DNA from: Methyloceanibacter sp.
Lineage (GTDB): Bacteria > Pseudomonadota > Alphaproteobacteria > Rhizobiales > Methyloligellaceae
Length of the DNA: 56,497 bases
NCBI GenBank assembly: GCA_030064755.1
Contig: JASJEH010000010.1
Coordinates: forward strand, 1 to 56,497
Direction: 5' to 3'
Shown one piece after another: positions 42,578 through 53,149 of this stretch; position 1 is the first letter of the stretch, and each line of letters starts with the position of its first letter. A program made the position numbers and the translations under genes. The notes under the pieces are model-generated. The model was not told the origin of the DNA, ran no database searches, and worked only from the letters and a program-made list of their open reading frames with translations.

Positions 42578-42973
42578 CTAGAAGGCAACTTCCGCGGTCT
42601 TTGCATTAAAGATGACAACATCTTTGCCCGGCTCGATGACGCCAGACGTTGAGTAGGAATAGGGCTCGAACGTCACTGTCGTCTCACATTTGCCGTCGGC
42701 GCAGTCGTTGGCCAGTTTGTCTTTCGCTTCTTCCGGCGTGATGTCGTCCGTATTGAGGTAAACGCCTTCTTTCGTGGTGCACTCATAGCCCAAAACATCC
42801 CCGGACTTGCCGCCCTTGGTGCAACGCGCCTTCATCTCGACTTTCTGCTCGAGATAGTTCTGGGGGTTTTCTGCAAGGTCCCCGAGCTCGGCGGCCTGGA
42901 CCTGTGAAGCGCAAGCGAAAAGCCCCACACCAGCAACAACAAAGGCCAGACGAAGGCCCATCGAACAAGTCAT
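42578..42973 (-). CDS. Secreted four-cysteine protein, unknown
   Basis: The ATG at 42973, preceded by GAGGTGGG, gives 131 residues: a signal peptide (LRLAFVVAGVGLFACASQVQ, then AA) and a mature part of about 100 residues with four cysteines (MKARC, GYEC, ANDC, GKCETT). These could form two disulfides in the periplasm. The opening LAENPQNYLEQKVEMKARC recalls OB-fold periplasmic domains, but I cannot assign a family. It is convergent with the monooxygenase gene, 6 bases apart. Confidence 0.72.
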   Translation of the reverse strand: MTCSMGLRLAFVVAGVGLFACASQVQAAELGDLAENPQNYLEQKVEMKARCTKGGKSGDVLGYECTTKEGVYLNTDDITPEEAKDKLANDCADGKCETTVTFEPYSYSTSGVIEPGKDVVIFNAKTAEVAF

Positions 42974-43143
42974 CGTTTCCCACCTCAAACGCTATCTGTT
43001 TCCATGCCGCGCCATTTGCCTTGGCGCACTGGGCCGCATCCTACAAGGCACGATGTCGAAGAAAAGGCTCTCCCGCGCACAAAATGAAAGGCGCGGGGAC
43101 GAGCCCCACGCCTTCTCATGCACGTTCGCAGGGAGGAACGCGC

Positions 43144-43518
43144 CTAGCTTGTCTGGACCGGCTGAACCTGCTTACGCTCGGCCATGAACTGATCGAACTC
43201 GGCCTTGTCCTTGGCGTCGCGAAGCCGCTTCAGAAATGTCTGAAACTCCTCGGCCTCTTCTTCAAGCCGCTTCAGGGTTTCCTCCCGGTAGGCATCGAAC
43301 GCGCGATTGCCGGTCGAGCCAAAGCCGCTTTGAAACCGCTGCGCCTCTTCCTTGAAGTACGAGCGCCAAGCTTTCCTGTTTCCGCATCCCATTCGTCCAC
43401 TCCAGATTAGATAAGCCAAAACTCCGAGGCCGATTGGCCACCAAACGATGAAGCCAAGGATCATCGCGGCGAACCAAGCGGGCTTTCCGTACTCGTCGAG
43501 GGTCGCAACTAGCTGCAT
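43144..43518 (-). CDS. DUF2852 family membrane protein
   Basis: The 124-residue protein has one or two membrane segments (AAMILGFIVWWPIGLGVLAY) followed by an amphipathic, charged tail with the conserved FDAYREETLKRLEEEAEEF and AKDKAEFDQFMAERK. This pattern is that of DUF2852, widespread in Rhizobiales and of unknown function. The ATG at 43518 (AAAGGA upstream) is preferred over the frame's first Met at 43653. A perfect 8-bp palindrome pair lies 22 bases before the start. Confidence 0.85.
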   Translation of the reverse strand: MQLVATLDEYGKPAWFAAMILGFIVWWPIGLGVLAYLIWSGRMGCGNRKAWRSYFKEEAQRFQSGFGSTGNRAFDAYREETLKRLEEEAEEFQTFLKRLRDAKDKAEFDQFMAERKQVQPVQTS

Positions 43519-43539
43519 CGGGGTCCTTTCAGGGCTTAA

Positions 43540-43560
43540 GTGAATGTTATTTACATTCAC
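43540..43560. promoter_or_regulatory. Operator-like palindrome before the DUF2852 gene
   Basis: GTGAATGT-N5-ACATTCAC is a perfect inverted repeat in an AT-rich pocket 22 bases upstream of the DUF2852 start. On the gene's strand CATATATG just upstream could serve as a -10. The binding protein is not known to me. Confidence 0.5.
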
Positions 43561-43755
43561 ATATATGGGCTCCCCTGGCAAGCCGTTCAACGGCTTGTTC
43601 TCTGATTCTTGTCTGCAGCCAGCTGATTTCGTGTGGCGCTTTGGGTGACTCAAGCTGCTCCACGCACCAAGACAAAATTAACCGCGAACCCCGAGAGTTC
43701 CCCGCCAATTCTCCGAAAATTGTAGGGTTACCGGGCTTTTTCTGGGGGCGTCACT

Positions 43756-44565
43756 ATGAGTTTTGCGTATCGCCAAGTCGTGGGTTTTGCCACCGCGCTC
43801 GCCATTGCCGTCGTCACTTTCGGCGATGGTTCCGCCATCGCCCGGACGTTGAACGACCACAAGCCCCATCATGGCGTGAAGCGCGCTCATTCGATGCCGA
43901 TTCAAGGAATCGACGTCTCCTACTACCAGGGCGATATCGACTGGCATCAGGTCCGGCAGGCCGGCATCGAATTCGCCTTTATCAAAGCGACCGAAGGCGG
44001 CGACCACCTCGATCCCAAGTTTCACCAGAACTGGCACGCGGCGAAGCGGGCGGGTGTTGCCCGCGGGGCCTATCACTTCATTTATTGGTGCCGCCTTGCC
44101 TCAGAGCAGGCGGACTGGTTCATCCGCAATGTGCCAAACGATCCCGATGCACTGCCGCCCGTTCTTGATCTTGAGTGGCATCCCACTTCCAAGACCTGCC
44201 CCAAGAAGATCTCTCGGAGTCTCGCGCTCAAGAAGATCAAGGTCATTCTCGAGGCCATGGAGCGCCATACGGGCAAGCGGCCGATCATCTATACCGACCC
44301 GAAGTTCCACAAGGACATCCTTCAGGGTCAGTTCGAGGACTATCACTTCTGGCTGCGGTCTGTTGCGGCCGAGCCGCATAAGCGATACCCGGGCCGCAAA
44401 TGGGCCTTCTGGCAGTTCACCGCGACGGGCCATGTGCCCGGCGTCAAAGGACCGTGCGACCGCAACATCTACAACGGCTCGCGCGCCGACTGGAATCTCG
44501 TGCTGAGATGGCTTGAGGCGAGCCGTGCGGCCGCTGGCCAGGGATCCCGGACTGCGACCCGCTAG
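43756..44565 (+). CDS. GH25 muramidase, exported
   Basis: The 269 residues begin with a hydrophobic export signal (FATALAIAVVTFGDGSAIA), then a GH25 domain: IQGIDVSYYQGDIDWHQVRQ with the first catalytic Asp, FIKATEGG, RGAYHFIYWC and the catalytic Asp-x-Glu in PVLDLEWHP, ending in WQFTATGHVPGVKG. GH25 enzymes cut the MurNAc-GlcNAc bond. This is a host-type lysozyme as found in many alphaproteobacteria and need not be phage-derived. It ends overlapping the convergent TetR stop by 4 bases. Confidence 0.93.
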   Translation: MSFAYRQVVGFATALAIAVVTFGDGSAIARTLNDHKPHHGVKRAHSMPIQGIDVSYYQGDIDWHQVRQAGIEFAFIKATEGGDHLDPKFHQNWHAAKRAGVARGAYHFIYWCRLASEQADWFIRNVPNDPDALPPVLDLEWHPTSKTCPKKISRSLALKKIKVILEAMERHTGKRPIIYTDPKFHKDILQGQFEDYHFWLRSVAAEPHKRYPGRKWAFWQFTATGHVPGVKGPCDRNIYNGSRADWNLVLRWLEASRAAAGQGSRTATR

Positions 44566-45248
44566 GCCTGTTCCGTGGACACCACTCCGTCGGTAGCTTC
44601 GGGCAACACGCCCAGCCCTTTCAAGTAAATCAGCATCTCGCTTTCCAACACTTCTTCTGGAGAGAGCGGCACCTTTTTCGCTGCGCTGCCTTCTTGGATG
44701 AAGAGTGAGGCGACGCCGTGCGACATGGTCCAGATGTGCAGCGCCACGAGCTTCAGCGGTGGACGTTCTGTCTCCGGCAACTGACGGCAGAGCGCAGCGG
44801 CGGCCTGCTGCAGCACGTTGAATGCCTTCTCGGCGGCGGGCGACGAAGCAGCGGCCTGTATCGCCTCCCCGCCACTCTCGGCCGACGCCCCAGTCTCGAA
44901 CATGACTGCATAGCTCGCCGGCTCTTCACGGGCAAAGGTTAGGTAGGCCCGGCCCAAGGCTTCAAAGGCCGACAAGGGCGTGGGAATGCCGTTGTTCCAG
45001 GCCGCATCCAGGCGTGCCGCAAACCGCTCGAAACCACTGCGCGCAATCTCGGCCAGCAGGGCGTCGCGATCCCGGAAATGCCGATAAGGGGCCGCTGGGC
45101 TTACGCCCGCGAGCCGCGCCGCCTCGGTCAGGCTAAAGCCGAAGGCGCCATGCTCCTGGATGAGCTTGCGGGCGGCTTCCAGCAGTACCTCTTTGAGGTT
45201 GCCGTGGTGATAGGAGCGCCGCTGCCAGCGGCGGCCGGAGTTGTTCAT
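44562..45248 (-). CDS. TetR family regulator
   Basis: The 228-residue protein has an N-terminal helix-turn-helix (AAGVS-type: FSLTEAARLAGVSPAAPYRH, then FRDRDALLAEIA) and an all-helical ligand domain with LTFAREEPASYAVMF. The last pattern is typical of TetR_C_33-like members. A perfect palindrome ATGTAA-N7-TTACAT covers its own start codon, so it probably represses itself. No divergent efflux pump or enzyme is adjacent; the next plus-strand gene, 266 bases away, is the VWA protein. Confidence 0.92.
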   Translation of the reverse strand: MNNSGRRWQRRSYHHGNLKEVLLEAARKLIQEHGAFGFSLTEAARLAGVSPAAPYRHFRDRDALLAEIARSGFERFAARLDAAWNNGIPTPLSAFEALGRAYLTFAREEPASYAVMFETGASAESGGEAIQAAASSPAAEKAFNVLQQAAAALCRQLPETERPPLKLVALHIWTMSHGVASLFIQEGSAAKKVPLSPEEVLESEMLIYLKGLGVLPEATDGVVSTEQA

Positions 45249-45265
45249 GTAAACGGCTATTACAT
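45247..45265. promoter_or_regulatory. TetR operator over its start codon
   Basis: ATGTAA-ACGGCTA-TTACAT is a perfect 6-bp inverted repeat with a 7-base spacer, like known TetR/AcrR-type sites. It overlaps the tetR-type gene's start codon at 45246-45248, arguing for tight autorepression. Confidence 0.65.
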
Positions 45266-45514
45266 AAAAGCCGGCCCCTCGGCTAGTTCGCCGTCATGGA
45301 TTGCCCGTGTTGTCGTCACCAGAATCCGTCCAAGATTGTTTCCGACGAGGGATTCAATCGGCTCGATCCAGCCAGGGCACCGATTTCACAGGCAGCCACG
45401 AACGAGTTCTTCCTGAATCGCCGCTGCACCCTCAGTTTCCTGGCTTTTCTGCCATTCCTCGACAAATCGAATTGGGTTATGCTCCGCCAAAATTGCCTTG
45501 GGAGCGCAAGAACT

Positions 45515-46282
45515 ATGCAAGATCATGGCGGCGGAGCTGCACTGCGTTGGCGGAGTCTGTTGGTCGCTGGCATTGCAGCCGTTGCCCTAGCAGGTTCGTC
45601 TGTGATCGCGCACGCGGAGAACACCGAAGCAGAGGATGCCTCGAAGGCTCCCTGTACAGACGACGCTATGATAGTGTTCGACGCCTCGGGCTCGATGTCC
45701 GGAAACCAGGAACTGGGTATTCCTAATTCAAAGCCCCGCATCGATGAAGTGCGCTGGGCGCTAAGGCAGGTGCTCCCGAGCGCAGCGCGCTATCGCCGTG
45801 TAGGTCTCGTGACCTACGGTCCGGGCCCATACAATCAGTGTAACGTTTCGCTGGCCATGAAACCGACTGCCAACGCGGCGAAGAAAATCCTGCGCGCGGT
45901 GAGCCGTATTATTCCCGCCGGCAAGACCCCGCTAACTTCGGGTGTCGAGCAGGCAGCGGAAGCGCTCGATTATCGTAACAAACCCGGCGTGATCGTCGTC
46001 GTAACAGACGGCGAAGAAACCTGCGGCCGCCAACCTTGCGAACTAGCCAAGCGGCTTCACGACAATGCCGCTCAGCTGACGGTCCATGTTATCGCCTTTC
46101 GCTACGCTGGCTATTCCTGGACGGGTTACAACAGCATCACGGACCTGATGTGTCTCGCAGATCAGAACAATGGTCTGTACATCAAGGCCAATAACGAGCA
46201 GGAGCTCGCCGACGCCCTTGAGAAAACGCTGGACTGCCCCATGATTTCGCAAGCGCCGCTCACTTTCGACGCCATTCCCTAG
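45515..46282 (+). CDS. Exported VWA domain protein
   Basis: The ATG at 45515 follows TTGGGAGCG and starts a 255-residue protein with a signal peptide (LLVAGIAAVALAGSSVIAHA) and a von Willebrand A domain. The metal-ion-dependent adhesion site is intact: DASGSMSG, a later threonine (AGKTPLTSG) and VVVTDGEETC. Six cysteines in the mature part (APC, NQCN, EETC, RQPC, DLMC, LDC) suggest disulfides in the periplasm. The partner is unknown. It precedes a polysaccharide deacetylase gene by about 100 bases on the same strand. Frames open upstream to 45296 lack a ribosome site. Confidence 0.87.
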   Translation: MQDHGGGAALRWRSLLVAGIAAVALAGSSVIAHAENTEAEDASKAPCTDDAMIVFDASGSMSGNQELGIPNSKPRIDEVRWALRQVLPSAARYRRVGLVTYGPGPYNQCNVSLAMKPTANAAKKILRAVSRIIPAGKTPLTSGVEQAAEALDYRNKPGVIVVVTDGEETCGRQPCELAKRLHDNAAQLTVHVIAFRYAGYSWTGYNSITDLMCLADQNNGLYIKANNEQELADALEKTLDCPMISQAPLTFDAIP

Positions 46283-46389
46283 CGTAAAGCCCGCGCCGCC
46301 GATCTTTGTGTTTGACGGGGTGCCGAAGACTATCCCAAGAAGTCTTTAACCAGACTCTTTGGGCAACGGTCTTTGGGAATGGGGTGGCA

Positions 46390-47412
46390 ATGCTTTTCGT
46401 CGGGCGGGTCTTTTTTGCCGTCGGCACTTTTCTGACACCGTGTGTGGTCTTCGCGGCAAACGGCACCTTCTCCGAGGCGCAAGACGTTTCGGCCTCGCTG
46501 CTGTCCCGCTGCTGGAGCGCCGGAGCACTCGCGGGCACCGAGCGAGAGCGGCGCTCTACCGTCAACCGCAGCCGTGTTGACCTCGATACGCTACGCGCGG
46601 TGACGAGGCCATATCGGCCCCCGGTGCCAAAGCCACTGCGTGGCTCGATCCGCAGCGTGTCGATTCCAAATGATGAAAAGCTCATCGCCCTCACCTTCGA
46701 CCTGTGCGAAAGCAACGGTCGCCGAACCGGCTATGACGGTGACGTCATCGATTATCTGCGCGCTGAGAATGTCAAAGCAACACTGTTCGTGAGCGGCAAG
46801 TGGTTCGAGAGCCATCCCGAAAGGAGTGCGCAACTGATTGCGGACGCGGCTTTCGAGATCGGCGGTCATGGCCTCAGCCATCGCGACTTTTCTCGGGCAA
46901 GCCGGGCCACGCTACACGACGAAATCTATCTGACCGAGGCGGCATTCTTACGCGCCCGGCGGCGGCTCATAAGGAAGAGCTGTGCCTGGAACAGGCCGGA
47001 GATACTCGCTGTCCAGGAGGATCTGAAGCTGATGCGCTTTCCCTATGGTTGGTGCAACGCGGCATCGCTGTCGGCCGTCGGAGAAGCCGGTCAGCTCGCA
47101 ATCCAATGGGATATCGTTACCGGCGATCCTGACCCGCGCCTGTCGGCCAAACGCATCGCAAAAACCATCCTCGACCAAGCCCATCCAGGTGCCATTGTTA
47201 TCGGGCATGCGAACGGCCAAGGACGTAACACGGCGGACGCGCTCAGGATTGCTATTCCAAAGCTGAAAGACAAGGGCTATCGCTTCGTGACCGTGAGCGA
47301 GTTGCTCGATGCTGGTGAGCCAGTGATTGCCCAAAGCTGTTACACGGAGCGGCCTGGCGACCAGCGATACTATGCAAAGGTCAAGAAGCGCCGAAAGGCG
47401 CGGAAGAAATGA
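46390..47412 (+). CDS. Polysaccharide deacetylase (NodB/CE4) family, exported
   Basis: The 340-residue protein starts at the ATG at 46390 after GGGGTGG and opens with a hydrophobic export segment (LFVGRVFFAVGTFLTPCVVF). The CE4 domain has IALTFDLCE in place of the usual TFDD, so the second aspartate of motif 1 is replaced by Leu. The metal-binding H-x3-H is present in GGHGLSHRD, as are MRFPYGWCN (motif 3) and GAIVIGHANGQ. The TFDLCE form occurs in an alphaproteobacterial subgroup, so the enzyme may still be active on a different acetylated glycan. It overlaps the GNAT gene by 4 bases. Confidence 0.9.
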   Translation: MLFVGRVFFAVGTFLTPCVVFAANGTFSEAQDVSASLLSRCWSAGALAGTERERRSTVNRSRVDLDTLRAVTRPYRPPVPKPLRGSIRSVSIPNDEKLIALTFDLCESNGRRTGYDGDVIDYLRAENVKATLFVSGKWFESHPERSAQLIADAAFEIGGHGLSHRDFSRASRATLHDEIYLTEAAFLRARRRLIRKSCAWNRPEILAVQEDLKLMRFPYGWCNAASLSAVGEAGQLAIQWDIVTGDPDPRLSAKRIAKTILDQAHPGAIVIGHANGQGRNTADALRIAIPKLKDKGYRFVTVSELLDAGEPVIAQSCYTERPGDQRYYAKVKKRRKARKK

Positions 47413-47903
47413 CGTCTGCTACGTTTCCTGCAACGGCGGACTTGAGCACGGCACAGTTGCGGGCCGTCGCGACGGGGGAGCAACGCTCTTTGGCAGAGGC
47501 TCTCGCCGCCATGCAGCCCTGGACGACATTGGACATTTCCGCCGATGAACTCGCCCAATATCTTTCGAGCGAGGACGGCGGCGCTCAGCGTTACGCGGTC
47601 GCTGTTGACGGTGCGCTGGCAGGCATCGTGTCCTTGCGTTTTCCCTGGCTAAAGGGCCCTTATATCGAACTCCTCGCAGTCCTTCCCACACATCAGGGGC
47701 ACGGACTTGGGACCGAGATTCTCTCATTCGTGGAAGCAGAAACAAGGCGGTTCGGCGGACGCAATGTTTGGGTCTGCGCTTCAGGTTTCAATGACCGCGC
47801 GCAGCACTTCTACAGGCGGTGTGGTTTTGTCGAAGTAGGGTCTGTGCCCGACCTTGTCGCGGATGGGTTTTCGGAAACGCTGCTTAGAAAACCTCTGACA
47901 TAG
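47409..47903 (+). CDS. GNAT family N-acetyltransferase
   Basis: The 164-residue protein has the GNAT acetyl-CoA loop in VLPTHQGHGLGTEILSFVE and a typical end RAQHFYRRCGFVEVGSV. The start overlaps the deacetylase stop (ATGA), so the two are translationally coupled. The substrate is unknown. Pairing with an exported deacetylase may be functional or only positional. Confidence 0.88.
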   Translation: MTSATFPATADLSTAQLRAVATGEQRSLAEALAAMQPWTTLDISADELAQYLSSEDGGAQRYAVAVDGALAGIVSLRFPWLKGPYIELLAVLPTHQGHGLGTEILSFVEAETRRFGGRNVWVCASGFNDRAQHFYRRCGFVEVGSVPDLVADGFSETLLRKPLT

Positions 47904-48220
47904 CGCAGCGTCTTTCTTGACGGTGCGCAATGGCAGGGACCTTCCACAACAGCAAAGTTGTCCACATGAATCGCACCGCCCGGCGCGAGATGATGTCGCA
48001 CAAACACGCGGCCGAAATGCATGTCCATCGAGGGCGGAAATCCGAAAAAAATTCTGGATCACCGAACTGAATTCCACTTGACGCGTTGAATGACAACGCT
48101 TGCAGCGCCCCTTTCCTTGTGCGGCGCAACAATGAAACAGCTTGGCACGTTATTCGGGGAGTTTGTAAAATGGTGTCATTGCAGAACGGGCCCCCCTCCA
48201 ATCGGAAAGGAGAGTTTCCG
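47904..48220. other. Gap between GNAT gene and small membrane peptide gene
   Basis: No convincing gene on either strand; open frames are short and lack ribosome sites. It should contain the promoter of the 27-residue peptide gene, but no clear -35/-10 pair stood out. Confidence 0.4.
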
Positions 48221-48304
48221 ATGGAATTTTCAGCCAAACTGACCGTGGCTTCGGTCGTACTATCGTTCAGCTTCCTCGCTGCCGTCATTCTTGGAATGAT
48301 CTAG
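48221..48304 (+). CDS. 27-residue single-helix membrane peptide
   Basis: A very short frame encodes MEF-SAKLTVASVVLSFSF-LAAVILGMI (27 residues): a short polar head and one membrane helix filling the rest. It is supported by an almost ideal ribosome site, AAAGGAGAG, 6 bases before the ATG, in a gap that holds no other gene. No longer product is possible because the frame upstream, though open, has no ribosome site. Such single-helix peptides often modulate larger membrane proteins, but no role is shown here. Confidence 0.6.
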   Translation: MEFSAKLTVASVVLSFSFLAAVILGMI

Positions 48305-48327
48305 GGCGAGTTTTGGGCCTTCGGGCC

Positions 48328-48402
48328 GCCAACACTAAGCCAGCAGAGTAGAAACGCCGTAGACGGACGACCCCGTCATGGCGCTCTCTCTGCTGTGTTG
48401 GC
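48328..48402 (-). terminator. Long imperfect hairpin downstream of metH
   Basis: CTCTGCTGTGTTGGC (48388-48402) pairs with GCCAACAC (48328-48335) and AGCAGAG (48342-48348), a 15-bp stem with a 6-base bulge and a 39-base loop, starting 19 bases past the metH stop. There is no uridine run, so it may protect the 3' end rather than terminate. Confidence 0.4.
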
Positions 48403-48420
48403 TTTCGTTCCTGACGAACG

Positions 48421-51099
<2,679 letters not shown>

Positions 51100-51119
51100 T
51101 TGCTTCTTACCTGTAGAAA

Positions 51120-52181
51120 TCAGCCGTGCACGAAGGGTTCGAGACCCGAAAGGCGCAGCTTATGCTCGACCTTCGGAATGGCGCGTGGCGCATAGGGCGC
51201 GACCGCTTCGGCAATGGCCCGAATATGATCTGGAGTCGTACCGCAACAGCCGCCAACAATGTTGATCAAGCCGTTCTTGGCCCAGTCTTCGAGAAGCCCC
51301 GCCATGTACTCTGGCGTCTCGTCATACTCACCCATCTCATTGGGCAACCCAGCATTCGGATAAATGCTGACATAGGCTTCTGTCACATTGGCGATCTCGT
51401 CCACGCAGGGCCGTAGCTGTTCGGCGCCAAACGAGCAGTTGAAGCCGATAGAGAACGGCTTCAGGTGACGCATGGAGTACCAGAACGCTTCAGGAGTCTG
51501 TCCTGAAAGGTTGCGCCCCGACAGATCCGTCACCGTGCCCGAGATCATGATCGGCAAGTGCACATCCATCTCGTCATAGACTTGTTCGACAGCGAACCCA
51601 GCTGCCTTTGCGTTAAGCGTATCGAACACGGTCTCGATCAGCATTAGATCCACACCACCTTCGATCAGCCCACGCACTTGTGTGGAATAGGCGTCGACCA
51701 GCTCATCGAAATCTACGTTGCGAAAACCGGGATTGTTGACGTCAGGCGAGATAGACGCGGTGCGGTTGGTCGGGCCTATGGCTCCCGCGACGTAACGCGG
51801 CCTGTCGGGTGTCTTGGTGGTCCAGGCATCGGCCGCTTCACGCGCGAGCTTGGCGGCCACGACATTCATCTCGTGGCTAATGTCTTCCAGACCATAGTCG
51901 GCCTGGCTGATGGCCTGGGCATTAAACGTGTTCGTGCCGACAATATCCGCGCCGGCCTCAAGGTAACCGCTATGGATATCGCGTATGATCTCGGGCTGGG
52001 TGATCACCAGCAGGTCGTTATTTCCCTTCAGATCGCGATCGAAATCCTTGAAGCGCTCGCCGCGATAACCCTCCTCATCCAACTTGTGCCGCTGGATCAT
52101 GGTCCCCATCGCGCCATCCAAAATGTGGATGCGCTCTTTGATGGCCTCATTCAGATGCTGGATACGTTCTTCGCGGGTCAT
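51120..52181 (-). CDS. Homocysteine-binding part of a split methionine synthase
   Basis: This 353-residue protein is the homocysteine S-methyltransferase barrel: [14 protein letters not shown] at the start, and the zinc-binding cysteines in GFNCSFGA and [13 protein letters not shown]. In a single-chain MetH this is the N-terminal domain; here it is a separate gene directly before the folate/B12 part. The ATG at 52181 has GGTGG upstream and overlaps the metF stop by 4 bases; the open frame to 52271 is ignored. It would take the methyl group from the cobalamin of its partner to form methionine. Confidence 0.94.
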   Translation of the reverse strand: MTREERIQHLNEAIKERIHILDGAMGTMIQRHKLDEEGYRGERFKDFDRDLKGNNDLLVITQPEIIRDIHSGYLEAGADIVGTNTFNAQAISQADYGLEDISHEMNVVAAKLAREAADAWTTKTPDRPRYVAGAIGPTNRTASISPDVNNPGFRNVDFDELVDAYSTQVRGLIEGGVDLMLIETVFDTLNAKAAGFAVEQVYDEMDVHLPIMISGTVTDLSGRNLSGQTPEAFWYSMRHLKPFSIGFNCSFGAEQLRPCVDEIANVTEAYVSIYPNAGLPNEMGEYDETPEYMAGLLEDWAKNGLINIVGGCCGTTPDHIRAIAEAVAPYAPRAIPKVEHKLRLSGLEPFVHG

Positions 52182-53149
52182 GATGCCACCTTTGTGATCT
52201 TCGTTGGCTCCGCGCCTGTTTCCGTCTTCTTTGCGAACGCTTTTGCGGGACGCAAGCCAAGAAGGTGGCAAATCGCATAGACAAGGTCCGCACGGTTCAA
52301 CGTGTAGAAGTGAAAAGAGGTAATGCCCTGGTCGACGAGGCCAAGCACCTGCTCGGCTGCGACGGCTGCTGCCACGAGATGCCGCGTTTCCGAATCCTCT
52401 TCCAACCCTTCGAAGCGCCGTTCCAGCCAGTCGGGGACGCTCGCGCCGGATCGCTTCGCGAAACTGGCGGCTTGCTTGAAATTGTTGATGGGGATGAGGC
52501 CCGGAATGATCGGAATGTCGATGCCCGCGGCCCGTACCCTATCGAGATAACGGAAATAGACTTCGTTATCGAAGAAGAATTGCGTGATGGCGCCATCCGC
52601 ACCCGCATCCACCTTAGCTTTCAGCATGGCGATGTCCGCTTCGACGGACGGCGACTCCGGATGCTTCTCCGGGTAGCAGGCCACTGACGTCACAAACGGT
52701 GCAATGCTCTTGATGCCGGCGACCAGGGCCGCGGCGTTTTCATAGCCGCCCGGAGTCGGAACGTAGCGTTCGCCGACGCCCTCGGGCGGATCGCCCCGCA
52801 AGGCCACGAGGTTGCGAACCCCAAGGTCCCAATAATCGCGGATGATTTCGTCCACTTCATCCGTGGTTGCGTTGACGCAAGTGAGATGGGCGGCAGGCAC
52901 GAGTGTCGTCTCGCTTAGAATCCGGGCCACGGTGGCGTGCGTGCGCTCGCGCGTCGATCCCCCGGCGCCATAGGTCACCGAGACGTATTTTGGGCGCAAC
53001 GGCTCCAGCCGCCTGATCGCGCGCCAGAGCGTTTCCTCCATGGCCTGTGTGCGCGGCGGAAAGAATTCGAACGAAACCTCGATGGCACCACGTCCTAGAA
53101 ATCGGCGCTTCGGTGGCTCCTGATCGTGTGACTCTTCTGAACCGAGCAT
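52178..53149 (-). CDS. metF: 5,10-methylenetetrahydrofolate reductase MetF
   Basis: MetF is the FAD enzyme that makes 5-methyltetrahydrofolate, the methyl donor for MetH. The 323 residues include [68 protein letters not shown] and [13 protein letters not shown]. The stop of the upstream regulator and the metF start share a base (TAATG), so the two are tightly coupled. The downstream metH parts use its product directly. Confidence 0.97.
   Translation of the reverse strand: MLGSEESHDQEPPKRRFLGRGAIEVSFEFFPPRTQAMEETLWRAIRRLEPLRPKYVSVTYGAGGSTRERTHATVARILSETTLVPAAHLTCVNATTDEVDEIIRDYWDLGVRNLVALRGDPPEGVGERYVPTPGGYENAAALVAGIKSIAPFVTSVACYPEKHPESPSVEADIAMLKAKVDAGADGAITQFFFDNEVYFRYLDRVRAAGIDIPIIPGLIPINNFKQAASFAKRSGASVPDWLERRFEGLEEDSETRHLVAAAVAAEQVLGLVDQGITSFHFYTLNRADLVYAICHLLGLRPAKAFAKKTETGAEPTKITKVAS

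Noticed and set aside
43756-44565. GH25 gene as evidence of a prophage
   Set aside because: It has its own signal peptide, no phage genes surround it, and GH25 lysozymes of this type occur in ordinary alphaproteobacterial chromosomes.
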